Assembly (NCBI GenBank): GCA_014874485.1
Contig: JADBJK010000023.1
Span: 1-47,641, forward strand
Direction of reading: 5' to 3'
Origin: Chloroflexota bacterium
GTDB lineage: Bacteria > Chloroflexota > Anaerolineae > DTLA01
Length of the DNA: 47,641 nucleotides
The notes under the pieces: model-generated
The model's input: only the letters and a program-made list of their open reading frames with translations
What the model was told of the DNA's origin: nothing
The model's database searches: none
Program-made: the position numbers and the translations under genes
Part shown: positions 23,302 to 31,702 of the stretch, piece by piece
Position numbering within the stretch: position 1 is the stretch's first letter
Layout: each line of letters starts with the position of its first letter

Positions 23302-24543
23302 ATGGATTCTACCGGCTGTGGCGGGGCCATTGATTTCGGCCGCATGCGCGAAATGAATCGCTCGCTGATCCTGAACGTCATTCGGCAGGAGGGATCGGTG
23401 TCGCGCGCCGCCATTGCCCGCCGCACCCGCCTGAGCCGCTCCACCGTCTCAAGCATCGTCTCGGAACTTTTGGAAGCGAACCTGGTTCATGAAGTCGGGC
23501 GGGGGCGCTCCAGCGGGGGCCGACGCCCCATCCTCATCAACCTGAACTACAACGCCGGCTATGTCGTCGGCGTGGATTTGGGGGCGACCCACCTGATTAT
23601 CCTGATCGCCAACCTGAACGGCGATGTGATCGCGCGGCGCGAGACCGATTTCTCGGTGGCCGTTGGCCCCGACGCGGGCCTGAAGCAGATCGCCGACGCG
23701 GTTCGCCAGTGCCTGGCCGATGCGGGCATCTCCCTGGATCGCGTCCGGGGCCTGGGTATGGGCGTGCCGGGGCCGGTGGAATACGCCGAGGGGCGCGTGG
23801 TGGCCCCGCCCATCATGCCCGGCTGGCACGGCGTGGCCCTGCGCGACCGCCTGTCGCGGGAACTGGGCGTGCCGGTGTACGTGGACAACGACGCCAACCT
23901 GGGCGCTTTGAGCGAGCACTGCCACGGCGCCGGGCGCGGATACGCCAACCTGGCCTACATCAAGGTGGGCACGGGCATCGGCTGCGGCCTCATCCTGGGC
24001 GGGCAACTCTACCGCGGCGAGGTGGGCAGCGCCGGCGAAATCGGCCACGTTACCATTGACGAGAACGGCCCGCCCTGCAAATGCGGCAGTTACGGCTGCC
24101 TGGAGAGCATGGCGGGCGGCCCGGCCATCGCCCTGCGCGCCCAGCAGGCCATCCGCGCGGGGCAGGCCACCTCGCTGGCCGCCATCCAGCCGCCGGAATC
24201 CATCACCGCGCGGGACGTGGCGTTGGCGGCCCAGATGGGCGACAAACTGGCCCAGCAACTGTTCGCCGAGGCCGGCAGGCACATCGGCGTGGCGCTGGCA
24301 AGCCTCGCCAACCTGCTCAACCCCGGCCTCATCATCATCGGCGGCGGCGTGGCCCAGGCGGGCCGCCTGCTGCTGGATCCCATACGCAAGACCCTGGAGC
24401 AACGCGCGCTGCAGCCCGTGGCGCAATCCACGCGCGTGGTCCAGTCGGTCGTGGGGCGCGATGCATCTGCCCTGGGCGCTGTGGACCTGGCCTTGCAGGA
24501 AGTCTTCCAGTCCCCGGCGCTCATCACTTGCGCGGCGGCCTGA
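23302..24543 (+). CDS. ROK-family transcriptional repressor (NagC/XylR/Mlc-like)
   Basis: A 413-residue ROK regulator. The N-terminal winged helix-turn-helix is at ~30-66 (VSRAAIARRTRLSRSTVSSI). The sugar-kinase-like domain has a phosphate-binding GVDLGATH (~90-97), the catalytic-type Asp197 (VDNDANLGA), and a zinc site from His249 (GEIGHVTI) and Cys259, Cys261 and Cys266 (CKCGSYGCLE). ROK repressors release DNA on binding a sugar or an EII protein. ATG 23302 is preferred, behind a GGGCGGG that could act as a weak ribosome site; starts at 23281 or 23287 are possible. The open frame begins at 23224, but that is the -35 element. It lies next to the alpha-glucan transport and degradation genes and probably controls them. 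Confidence 0.92.
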   Translation: MDSTGCGGAIDFGRMREMNRSLILNVIRQEGSVSRAAIARRTRLSRSTVSSIVSELLEANLVHEVGRGRSSGGRRPILINLNYNAGYVVGVDLGATHLIILIANLNGDVIARRETDFSVAVGPDAGLKQIADAVRQCLADAGISLDRVRGLGMGVPGPVEYAEGRVVAPPIMPGWHGVALRDRLSRELGVPVYVDNDANLGALSEHCHGAGRGYANLAYIKVGTGIGCGLILGGQLYRGEVGSAGEIGHVTIDENGPPCKCGSYGCLESMAGGPAIALRAQQAIRAGQATSLAAIQPPESITARDVALAAQMGDKLAQQLFAEAGRHIGVALASLANLLNPGLIIIGGGVAQAGRLLLDPIRKTLEQRALQPVAQSTRVVQSVVGRDASALGAVDLALQEVFQSPALITCAAA

Positions 24544-24556
24544 GAAATGCTATCAT
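24528..24556 (+). promoter_or_regulatory. Probable promoter of the sugar transporter genes
   Basis: -35 TTGCGC (24528-24533, inside the end of the ROK gene), a 17-bp spacer and -10 TATCAT (24551-24556) preceded by TGC. This would give a leader of about 140 nt before the binding-protein gene. I see no clear operator. Confidence 0.5.
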
Positions 24557-24700
24557 TCAGGCAATCCATGACACTCGGCCACCCGAAAAGCCCATAGAAA
24601 GGGGGGATGTGGACATCAAGACAGACTCCGGGATACCGTTGCGACCGTCTAACTCTGAGGGCGAACCCATTCAGACCACAGAAAGAAAAGGAGTGAGAAC

Positions 24701-26002
24701 ATGAAGAAGAACCTGTACCTCGTTCTTGGGCTGCTCGTCATCGTGAGCATGCTCGCCGTTGCCTGCGGCGCCAAGCCGACACCGACCGCGCCGCCGCCGT
24801 ATCAGGCCAAGCCGACACCGACGCCTGAGCCGACTGTGCCGCCGACGCCGACCGAGGCCCCCAAGCCGGTCAAGATCACCATCTGGCACCAGTGGTCCGG
24901 CGACTACCTGACCGCCATTGCGCAGGCATTCAAGGACTACGAGGCCGCGCATCCGGGCGTTACCATTGACCTCACCAAGCCCGATGACGTAACGGCCGCG
25001 CTCAAGGTCGCCATCCCCGCCGGCGAGGGCCCGGACATCATCGCCTGGGCCAACGACCAGATCGGCGCCAACGCCCTGATCGGCAACATCGTCCCGCTGG
25101 ACGACTTCGGGATTGACATGAAGTTCCTGGAGAGCACCTACGAGCCTGCGGCGGTCAAGGGCGTCGTGTACCAGGGCAAGATCTGGGCGCTGCCCGAGTC
25201 CCAGGAAGGCATCGCCTTCGTGTACAACAAGGCGCTCGTTACCGACGAGTTCCTGCCGAAGGACCCGCTCAACTTTGACGACCTGCTGGCCAAGGCCAAG
25301 GCCTTCGCCGAGAAGAACCCCGGCAAGTACCTGGTCTGCAACCAGGGCCTGGGCAACCCCGACGCCTACCACGTGGCTCCCATCTACTTCGGCTTCGGCC
25401 TGCCGGGCTACGTGGATGACATGGGCAACGTGTACATGGGCTCGCCCGAGAGCGTCAAGGCCGCCAAGTGGATGGTGGAGTTCAGCAAGTACGCTCCCAA
25501 GGAGACCAGCCACGACATCTGCAAGAGCCTGCTGACCGAGGGCAAGGTGGGTGCCTGGTGGACCGGGCCGTGGGCCATCGCCGACATTGAGAAGGCCGGC
25601 ATTGACTACGGCATCGCCCCCATGGGCCGCCCGTTCGTCGGCATCAAGACCGTCATGCTCTGCAAGAACGCCGTGGACCGCGGCAACCAGGCGGTCGCTC
25701 TGGACATCATGAAGTACTACACCAGCGCCGAAGTCCAGAAGAAGATCACCCTGGTCAACAAGACGATCCCCGCCAACACGGCCGCGCTGAAGGATCCCGA
25801 GGTCCAGAAACTGTACACCTTGGCCGGGTTCGGCGCGTCGCTCAACCTGGGCGTTCCGATGGGCAACTCGCCGTTCGCCAACGCGCAGTGGGGGCCTGTA
25901 GGCGACGCCACCACCGCAGTGTGGACGGGCGCGCAGACGCCTGAGGACGCTATGGCCGCGGCGAAGGCAGCCATTGAAAAAGCCATCGCGGAGATGAAGT
26001 AG
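24701..26002 (+). CDS. Sugar ABC transporter substrate-binding lipoprotein (MalE-like)
   Basis: A 433-residue extracytoplasmic solute-binding protein of family 1. The lipoprotein signal ends LAVAC with Cys22, followed by a Pro/Thr-rich tether (~24-55). The mature domain opens ITIWHQWSGDYLTAIAQAFKDYEA, typical of maltose/maltodextrin-type receptors, with GPDIIAWANDQIG and ALPESQEGIAFVYNKALV. The C-terminal region includes AWWTGPWAIADIEKAG. ATG 24701 follows GAAAGAAAAGGAG. It is the first gene of a transporter set. A strong hairpin separates it from the permease genes, consistent with the usual excess of binding protein over permease. The substrate is inferred as malto-oligosaccharides from the nearby GH13 and GH57 genes. 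Confidence 0.94.
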   Translation: MKKNLYLVLGLLVIVSMLAVACGAKPTPTAPPPYQAKPTPTPEPTVPPTPTEAPKPVKITIWHQWSGDYLTAIAQAFKDYEAAHPGVTIDLTKPDDVTAALKVAIPAGEGPDIIAWANDQIGANALIGNIVPLDDFGIDMKFLESTYEPAAVKGVVYQGKIWALPESQEGIAFVYNKALVTDEFLPKDPLNFDDLLAKAKAFAEKNPGKYLVCNQGLGNPDAYHVAPIYFGFGLPGYVDDMGNVYMGSPESVKAAKWMVEFSKYAPKETSHDICKSLLTEGKVGAWWTGPWAIADIEKAGIDYGIAPMGRPFVGIKTVMLCKNAVDRGNQAVALDIMKYYTSAEVQKKITLVNKTIPANTAALKDPEVQKLYTLAGFGASLNLGVPMGNSPFANAQWGPVGDATTAVWTGAQTPEDAMAAAKAAIEKAIAEMK

Positions 26003-26013
26003 AATCGGTTAGC

Positions 26014-26053
26014 GAAGAGGGGAGGCGTGGGCCTCCCCTCTTCCCTTGTTTTT
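26014..26053 (+). terminator. Strong hairpin between binding protein and permease genes (attenuator-type terminator)
   Basis: A 13-bp perfect stem (26014-26026 with 26031-26043), a GTGG loop and TTGTTTTT. It lies 11 bp after the binding-protein stop and 20 bp before the permease start, so partial termination here would lower permease expression relative to the binding protein. Confidence 0.85.
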
Positions 26054-26072
26054 CAAGCCAGGGGAGGTCGCC

Positions 26073-27290
26073 ATGGTAGGCTGGTCCGGCCGCCGCAAGA
26101 CGCTCACAATCCTTCTCTTCATCGCGCCCACCCTCATCGGAATCCTGATCTTCAGCGTGTACCCCATCCTGTACAACACGTTCATCTCCTTCACGAACCG
26201 CGGGATGTACCGCCCGAACCCCGACTGCACACAAACGCTGACATCCATCTTTGAGCCGTCGTGCTGGCCCATGTTCCGCGAGCGCGCACCCAAGGGTCTT
26301 GGTCAGCCCTACTCGTTGCAGACGCCCTTTTACGGCAACTACGCAACCCTTATCGGCAAATTATTCACCAAGGAGTCTATGGTGGCATTGTTGTTTATCC
26401 TCATAGCGTTGTTGCCACTTTGGGGGGCGCGCCGTCTGAACCAGCACTACGACCGACAGTTGACCCGCCCCGTCTCATCCTTTGTGGTATGGCTGGGCGG
26501 CCTGGTCGGGGTGGCGCTGCTGGCGTGGGTGCTGAAATTGCCCGCACAGATCGCCGTCCTGATGAAAGCGGGCGATTTCTTCGTGGTAACGATACGAACC
26601 ATTCTTTACGTGGCCGTCTGCATCCCGCTGTTCTTCATCGTGGGGCTGGCGCTGGCGCTCATCCTGAACAGCAGCAACCTGCGCGGGCGGACCGCATTTC
26701 GGGTCATCATGATCGTGCCGTGGGCCGCATCCACCGTTGCCATCATGATGTCGCTGGTGTGGCAGTTCTTCTTCCGCGAGCAGGGCACCATCAACCAGTT
26801 GCTGAAACTGGTGGGCATCCAAGGCCCCGCGTGGCTCAACAACCCCACCCTGGCGTTTGCGGTCATCGTCCTGGCCAACGTGTGGTACACCTACCCGTTC
26901 TTCATGACGGTGATCCTGGGCGCGCTGCAGTCCATCCCACCCGAACAGTACGAGGCCGCCGAGGTGGACGGGGCCAACTGGTGGGACAAACTGACGAAGA
27001 TCACGCTGCCCCTGCTGCGACCGGCGGTGCTGCCCGCCACCGTGCTGAGTTCCATCACCACGTTCCAGATGTTCGGCACGGTCTGGGCCATCACCCAGGG
27101 GCGACCCAGCATGGGCGCGGGCGCTCCAGGCGCGACCGAACTGGTCATGGTGTACGCCTACAAGCAGATTTTCCAGACGAACGCCTACGGCCGAATGGGG
27201 GCCTACGCCGTCATCATGTTCGTGTTCCTGTTCCTTGCGACCCTGTATAGCCTGCGGGTTACGCGGATCACGAAAGGAGCCTACGAATGA
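26073..27290 (+). CDS. Sugar ABC transporter permease (MalF-like)
   Basis: A 405-residue inner-membrane permease. TM1 is at ~11-32 (ILLFIAPTLIGILIFSVYPIL). A periplasmic insert and two additional helices (~100-150) precede the MetI-type core of five or six helices. The EAA loop that contacts the ATPase is seen at ~300 (YEAAEVDGANWWDKLTKITLPLLRP). ATG 26073 follows GGGGAGG. The gene overlaps malG-like downstream by the ATGA sequence. It imports the sugar bound by the neighbouring receptor(s); no ATPase gene is in the window. Confidence 0.93.
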   Translation: MVGWSGRRKTLTILLFIAPTLIGILIFSVYPILYNTFISFTNRGMYRPNPDCTQTLTSIFEPSCWPMFRERAPKGLGQPYSLQTPFYGNYATLIGKLFTKESMVALLFILIALLPLWGARRLNQHYDRQLTRPVSSFVVWLGGLVGVALLAWVLKLPAQIAVLMKAGDFFVVTIRTILYVAVCIPLFFIVGLALALILNSSNLRGRTAFRVIMIVPWAASTVAIMMSLVWQFFFREQGTINQLLKLVGIQGPAWLNNPTLAFAVIVLANVWYTYPFFMTVILGALQSIPPEQYEAAEVDGANWWDKLTKITLPLLRPAVLPATVLSSITTFQMFGTVWAITQGRPSMGAGAPGATELVMVYAYKQIFQTNAYGRMGAYAVIMFVFLFLATLYSLRVTRITKGAYE

Positions 27291-28132
27291 GACGATCAAC
27301 GCCTGGCGTCAAGATTCTGCAATACGTGATCCTCGCTGCCGCAACCATCTTCGCCCTGTATCCGGTCTGGTTCGCGGTTCTGGCGTCCGGACGGGCCGGC
27401 GGCCGCCTGTACACCTTCAACCTGGTGGGGATGTTCATCCCCGTGGAGTGGACGTGGGAGAACTACCGCGTGATGCTGCTGGGCGGCCAGCCGTTCCTCC
27501 AGTGGATGCGCAACAGCCTGTTCGTGGCGGGGGTAACGACGGTGGCCTGCATCGTGGTCGCCACCTCGGCGGCCTTCGCCTTCTCGCGGTTCCGGTTCAA
27601 AGGGCGCGAGGCAGGCCTCATCTTCCTGCTGGCCATCCAGGCGTTCCCGGGCGTGCTGGCCCTGGTCCCGCAGGCACAACTGCTGACCGCCATCGGCCTG
27701 TACAAGAACCCCTGGGGCCTCGTCATCGCCTACACGTCGTTCACCCTGGTCTTCTGCACCTGGAACCTGAAGGGCTATTTTGACACCATCCCGATTGACC
27801 TGGAAGAGGCGGGGATGATTGACGGGTGCGGTCCGGTGCAGTCGTTCCTGCTCATCGGGTTGCCCCTGGCGCGGCCGGCGCTGGCCGTTACGGGCCTGTT
27901 CGCCTTCATGACCGGCTGGGGCGAGTACGCCCTGGCCTCGGTCATCATCCCCGCGCCCGATTCGGCCAAGACGCTGATGGTGGGCATGTACAAGATCGCC
28001 AACGAGATCAACATCCCCTGGGGCTACTTCGCGGCGGGCGCGGTCATGGTCATCATCCCGGTCCTGCTAGTCTTCCTGTACCTCCAGCGGTATCTGGAGT
28101 CGGGGCTGACCCTGGGCGGCGTCAAGGGTTAG
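27287..28132 (+). CDS. Sugar ABC transporter permease (MalG-like)
   Basis: A 281-residue permease with six predicted helices and the EAA loop DLEEAGMIDGCGPVQSFLLIGLPLARPAL (~178-206, shown here in part as LEEAGMIDGCGP). It begins within the stop of the MalF-like gene (ATGA), so translation is probably coupled. It forms a heterodimer with that protein. After its stop (28132) the next 200 bp hold a palindrome and a possible promoter for the second binding protein. Confidence 0.93.
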   Translation: MRRSTPGVKILQYVILAAATIFALYPVWFAVLASGRAGGRLYTFNLVGMFIPVEWTWENYRVMLLGGQPFLQWMRNSLFVAGVTTVACIVVATSAAFAFSRFRFKGREAGLIFLLAIQAFPGVLALVPQAQLLTAIGLYKNPWGLVIAYTSFTLVFCTWNLKGYFDTIPIDLEEAGMIDGCGPVQSFLLIGLPLARPALAVTGLFAFMTGWGEYALASVIIPAPDSAKTLMVGMYKIANEINIPWGYFAAGAVMVIIPVLLVFLYLQRYLESGLTLGGVKG

Positions 28133-28176
28133 TGTGGAACGACAAGCGGCCTGGCCCGGGTTTCGGACATTGCGCA

Positions 28177-28204
28177 GTACGGGCGACCCATGCGTCGCCC
28201 GTAC
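28177..28204. repeat. GTACGGGCGAC palindrome
   Basis: Eleven-bp perfect arms around CCATGC, 45 bp past the permease stop. No T-run follows. It resembles the GTAGGGGCAATT palindromes in architecture (GTA at the outer end, short loop), so it may be another dispersed palindrome rather than a specific terminator. Confidence 0.7.
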
Positions 28205-28251
28205 AATGTGAGTATATGCCTGCTCAATCTGGCGCGCGAGAAGGAATGCGG

Positions 28252-28257
28252 TATAAT
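28252..28257 (+). promoter_or_regulatory. Possible -10 element before the second binding-protein gene
   Basis: TATAAT 75 bp upstream of the GTG at 28332, with only CTGGCG at 17 bp upstream as a poor -35. It would allow expression apart from the permease genes. Confidence 0.45.
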
Positions 28258-28331
28258 ACCCTCACCGACGGGCAATCCGCCAGGCGCGAAATGGCGGGTC
28301 GCCATACTCTGCGAAAGAGAGGGAGGGTATC

Positions 28332-29609
28332 GTGAGACGCTTTGGCTTTCTTACTACGCTGTTCGTTCTCGTGTGCGTCCTGGCCGCCTGCGGGACCGGT
28401 AGCACCACAGGCCGGTCGCCACAAGGCCAGGCCGAGCCGACTCCCACGCCGACGCCCGAGCCCCAGCCCGTCTCGCTCGTCATCTGGCACGGCTGGCAGC
28501 CCGAAGCGCTCGCCAACGTGGAGCCCATCTTCCGCGCCTACGAGGCCCAGCACCCGAACGTGCATATTGAGTTGGTGCACGTGCCCGACATGGCAAACCG
28601 CGTCATCTCGGCGATTCCGGGCGGCGAGAAGGTGGACATCCTCGCCTTCGGCATGGACTGGGTGGGGCGCCTGGCCGACAAGGGCCTCATTGTGCCCGTG
28701 AGCGACCACGGCGTTACCCGCGACTTCATGCGGAGCACCTACATCGGCCCCGCCGCCGACGCCATGTTCTACAAGGGCAAGGTGTGGGGCTTCCCCGAGG
28801 CGGTGGAGTGCGTAACCTGGATTTACAACAAGGCGCTGGTCTCCCAGCAGGAGATACCGAAGACGACCGACGAGTTGCTGGCGAAGGCCAGGGACTGGAA
28901 CGCGGCGCATCCGGGGCAGTTCTTCTTCGTCTATCCTGCGCAGAACGACCCGTACTTCTCCGCGCCCTGGTGGTACGGCGCGGGGGCGTACTTTGTCAAA
29001 GAGGACGGCTCCGTGGGCCTGGAATCCGAAGGGGGGCTGCGGGCGGCGCAGTTCCTGGCGCAACTGCCCCCGCTGATGCCGCAGCCGGTGGACTACGTCG
29101 CCGCGGTGGCGCTGTTCAAGGAGGGCAAGGCGGCCATCATCCAGAACGGGCCGTGGCTCATCCCGGAGTTGCAGGCGCTGGGCATGGATTACGGTCTGGC
29201 GCTGATGCCCGAGTTCAGCGGCACCGGGCGCAGGGCCATGCCCTTCGTCAGCGGCAAGGCGCTGATGCTCACGCCCAACTGCGAGCGGCCCGATGTGGCG
29301 ATTGACCTACTGAAATACTTCACCGGCGCGGAGGCCCAGATCGCGCTGGCCAAGGCCAACCGCGCCATCCCGACCAACAAGGCCGCCATCGCCAGCGCCG
29401 ACTTGCAGGCCATGCCCGACATCGCCCACTTCGCGGCGCAGGCCGAGTTGGGCGTCCCGCTCCCCAGCACGCCCTACATGAGCGGGCTGTGGGAGCCGGT
29501 AACCGCCGCGCTGGAGGCGCTGTGGGCCGGCCAATCGCCCGAGCAGGTGCTGCAGGAGGCGCAGGCCCAGGCGCTCAAGAACATTGCGGATTTGAAAAGC
29601 GGCCATTAG
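28332..29609 (+). CDS. Second sugar ABC transporter substrate-binding lipoprotein
   Basis: A 425-residue family-1 solute-binding protein with a classic lipobox LAAC (Cys20) and a Pro/Thr-rich tether (~30-48). The domain opens LVIWHGWQPEALANVEPIFRAYEA and contains VWGFPEAVECVTWIYNKALV and IIQNGPWLIPELQALG. It is a distant paralogue of the protein at 24701. The start is GTG 28332 behind GGGAGGG. No extra permeases follow it, so it may feed the same permease pair with another glucan, or act as a glucan sensor. The GH13 gene follows after 115 bp. Confidence 0.92.
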   Translation: MRRFGFLTTLFVLVCVLAACGTGSTTGRSPQGQAEPTPTPTPEPQPVSLVIWHGWQPEALANVEPIFRAYEAQHPNVHIELVHVPDMANRVISAIPGGEKVDILAFGMDWVGRLADKGLIVPVSDHGVTRDFMRSTYIGPAADAMFYKGKVWGFPEAVECVTWIYNKALVSQQEIPKTTDELLAKARDWNAAHPGQFFFVYPAQNDPYFSAPWWYGAGAYFVKEDGSVGLESEGGLRAAQFLAQLPPLMPQPVDYVAAVALFKEGKAAIIQNGPWLIPELQALGMDYGLALMPEFSGTGRRAMPFVSGKALMLTPNCERPDVAIDLLKYFTGAEAQIALAKANRAIPTNKAAIASADLQAMPDIAHFAAQAELGVPLPSTPYMSGLWEPVTAALEALWAGQSPEQVLQEAQAQALKNIADLKSGH

Positions 29610-29720
29610 CCTTTGGCCTCTGGCCTCTGGCATACCCTTGCAGCCCGCGGACGGGCTCGCTCCGCGCACCGGGCTAAAGGCCAAAGGCTGATGGCTAAAG
29701 GCCACAGGCCAGAGGCTTGA
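29610..29720. repeat. Inverted-repeat spacer rich in GGCCTCTGGCC / GGCCAGAGG
   Basis: Left block CCTTTGGCCTCTGGCC and right block GGCCACAGGCCAGAGG, with further AAAGGC copies, could fold into a long hairpin between the binding-protein stop and the amylase start. No T-run is seen, so the function is unclear. Confidence 0.5.
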
Positions 29721-29724
29721 CCGT

Positions 29725-31551
29725 ATGGAAGACTTCATCTTCGGCAACCTGACGCTCACCGACGAGATCGTCGCGAAACTGACCCGGCAGATGCGGGGCG
29801 TGTACCATGGCCACCGCATGGACCCCACGCCCGCTGCACCCGGTCGGCCGGTCGCGCTGTTCGCCACGACCGGGCCCGCCGTCGCCGCCGACGCCGCCTA
29901 TCTCTACTACACCACCGACGGCTCGGAGCCGCAGGGTATGGGCGGGCAGGCGTCGCACGGCCATGTGCTCCCCATGCAGCGCGTGAGCACCGAATGGGTG
30001 CCCCTCCTGTGGGATTACGTGGCGTGGTGGAAGGCCGAATTGCCCCCGCTGCCCGCCGGTACCAAGGTCCGGTACAAGATTGAGGCGCGCGACTCCGTCG
30101 GGGCAACCAGCACCTTCGCCGACAACGGCGCGGCGGACTCCCAGACCGCGACGCGGTTCTCGTTCCCGGTGGGCGACGCCGAGCCGCCCGCCTGGGCCAG
30201 GGAAGCCATCATCTACCACGTCTTCGTGGACCGGTTCAACCCGGGCGCCGGGCGCAAGTTTGCCAACCCCGGCGACCTGCGCGGGTTCTACGGCGGGACG
30301 CTGCGCGGCGTAGCCGAGCGCCTGGACTATATCGCGTCCCTCGGCGCGAACGCCATCTGGCTCTCGCCCATCTTCGCCAGCCCGTCGCACCACGGGTACG
30401 ACGCGACGGACCTGTACGCGATTGAGCCGCGGCTGGGGACCGCCGACGACTTCCGCGCGCTGGTGGAGGCGGCCCACGCGCGGGGCATCCGCATCATCCT
30501 GGACTTCGTCCCGAACCACGTGTCCAACCGACACCCGTACTTCGTCAGCGCCCAGACCGACCCGCGCAGCCCCTACCGCGACTGGTTCACCTTCCGCCGC
30601 TGGCCCGACGAATACGAGTCGTTCTTCGGCGTGAAGTCGCTGCCGCAGTGGAACAACGAGCACCCGCCTGCCCGCGCCTACATGCTGGACGTGGCGCGGC
30701 ACTGGATTCAGGAGTTCGGCGTGGACGGCTACCGCCTGGACTACGCCAACGGCCCGTCGCACGACTTCTGGACCGACTTCCGCCTCGCCGTCAAGGCGGC
30801 CAATCCCGATGCGTTCCTCTTCGGCGAGATTGTGGAGGGCGGCGGGTTGCTGCGGACGTACCAGGGCCGCCTGGACGGCAGCCTGGACTTCCTGCTGACG
30901 CACAACCTGCGGCGGGCCTTCGCCTTCGGCACGATGAGCCTGGCCGAGTTGAGCACGTTCGTGGACCGGCACGGGGCCTACTTTGACCCGCGCTTCGTCC
31001 GCCCCAGTTTCCTGGACAATCACGACATGAACCGCTTCCTGTGGGTGGTGAAGGGCGACAAGCGGAAGTTGCGACTGGCGGCGCTGTGCCAGTTCACGCT
31101 GGCCGGCCCGCCCATCGTGTACTACGGGACCGAGGTGGGCCTGTCGCAGGAGCGCGACTGCCGCACGCCCGACGGCCACGGTCGGCCCCACGAGGCCCGC
31201 GCCCCCATGCTCTGGGGCGACGCGCAGGACGCCGACCTGCTGGCGTACTACCGGGCGCTAGGGCGTATGCGGCGCGAGCGGCCCGTCCTGTGGCGCGGCG
31301 AGCACACGACGCTGGCCGTGGACAACCCGCCGGGCACATGGGCCTACGCCCGCGCGGACGGCGCGGATGTTGTCGTGGTGATACTCAATGCGGGAGATAC
31401 CGCGGCAGAGGTCTCGGTTCCCGTGGCGGGCCTGGGGCTGGCCGACGGGACGCGCCTGCGCAACCTGCTGGGCGAGGAGGTGTATGCCGTCGCGGGAGGA
31501 CGGCTCAGGGTGGGGCTGGCGCCGGTGTCGGGGGTGGCGCTGGCCGTATAA
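29725..31551 (+). CDS. GH13 alpha-amylase-family enzyme (cyclomaltodextrinase/neopullulanase-like)
   Basis: A 608-residue GH13 enzyme acting on alpha-1,4/1,6-glucans. The N-terminal beta-domain is at ~1-155 (a CBM34-like position, typical of cyclomaltodextrinase/neopullulanase). The TIM-barrel has the conserved regions DFVPNHVS (~260-267), GYRLDYANG with nucleophile Asp339, FGEIVEGG with general acid Glu368, and FLDNHDMNR with Asp434, followed by a C-terminal beta-domain. No signal peptide is present, so it should work in the cytoplasm on imported malto-oligosaccharides. ATG 29725 has only a weak AGAGG upstream. It is co-directional with the transporter genes and with the GH57 lipoprotein, which would make oligosaccharides outside. 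Confidence 0.93.
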   Translation: MEDFIFGNLTLTDEIVAKLTRQMRGVYHGHRMDPTPAAPGRPVALFATTGPAVAADAAYLYYTTDGSEPQGMGGQASHGHVLPMQRVSTEWVPLLWDYVAWWKAELPPLPAGTKVRYKIEARDSVGATSTFADNGAADSQTATRFSFPVGDAEPPAWAREAIIYHVFVDRFNPGAGRKFANPGDLRGFYGGTLRGVAERLDYIASLGANAIWLSPIFASPSHHGYDATDLYAIEPRLGTADDFRALVEAAHARGIRIILDFVPNHVSNRHPYFVSAQTDPRSPYRDWFTFRRWPDEYESFFGVKSLPQWNNEHPPARAYMLDVARHWIQEFGVDGYRLDYANGPSHDFWTDFRLAVKAANPDAFLFGEIVEGGGLLRTYQGRLDGSLDFLLTHNLRRAFAFGTMSLAELSTFVDRHGAYFDPRFVRPSFLDNHDMNRFLWVVKGDKRKLRLAALCQFTLAGPPIVYYGTEVGLSQERDCRTPDGHGRPHEARAPMLWGDAQDADLLAYYRALGRMRRERPVLWRGEHTTLAVDNPPGTWAYARADGADVVVVILNAGDTAAEVSVPVAGLGLADGTRLRNLLGEEVYAVAGGRLRVGLAPVSGVALAV

Positions 31552-31702
31552 GTAGCGCTCGCGGCGGTATATGCCACTTGGCTATGAGGCTGAGTCGCGC
31601 GAGACCGATAGGTCATCCTGAGAGGACCTGAACGCGGCCTGGAATAGGTTGAATATCCTGACGAATGATGGAATCCAGTCCTGATACGAGGAGGTATCCG
31701 AA

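Noticed and set aside
26003-26072. Start of the MalF-like gene at 26046
   Set aside because: That TTG is in the tail of the terminator hairpin. ATG 26073 has a clear GGGGAGG.
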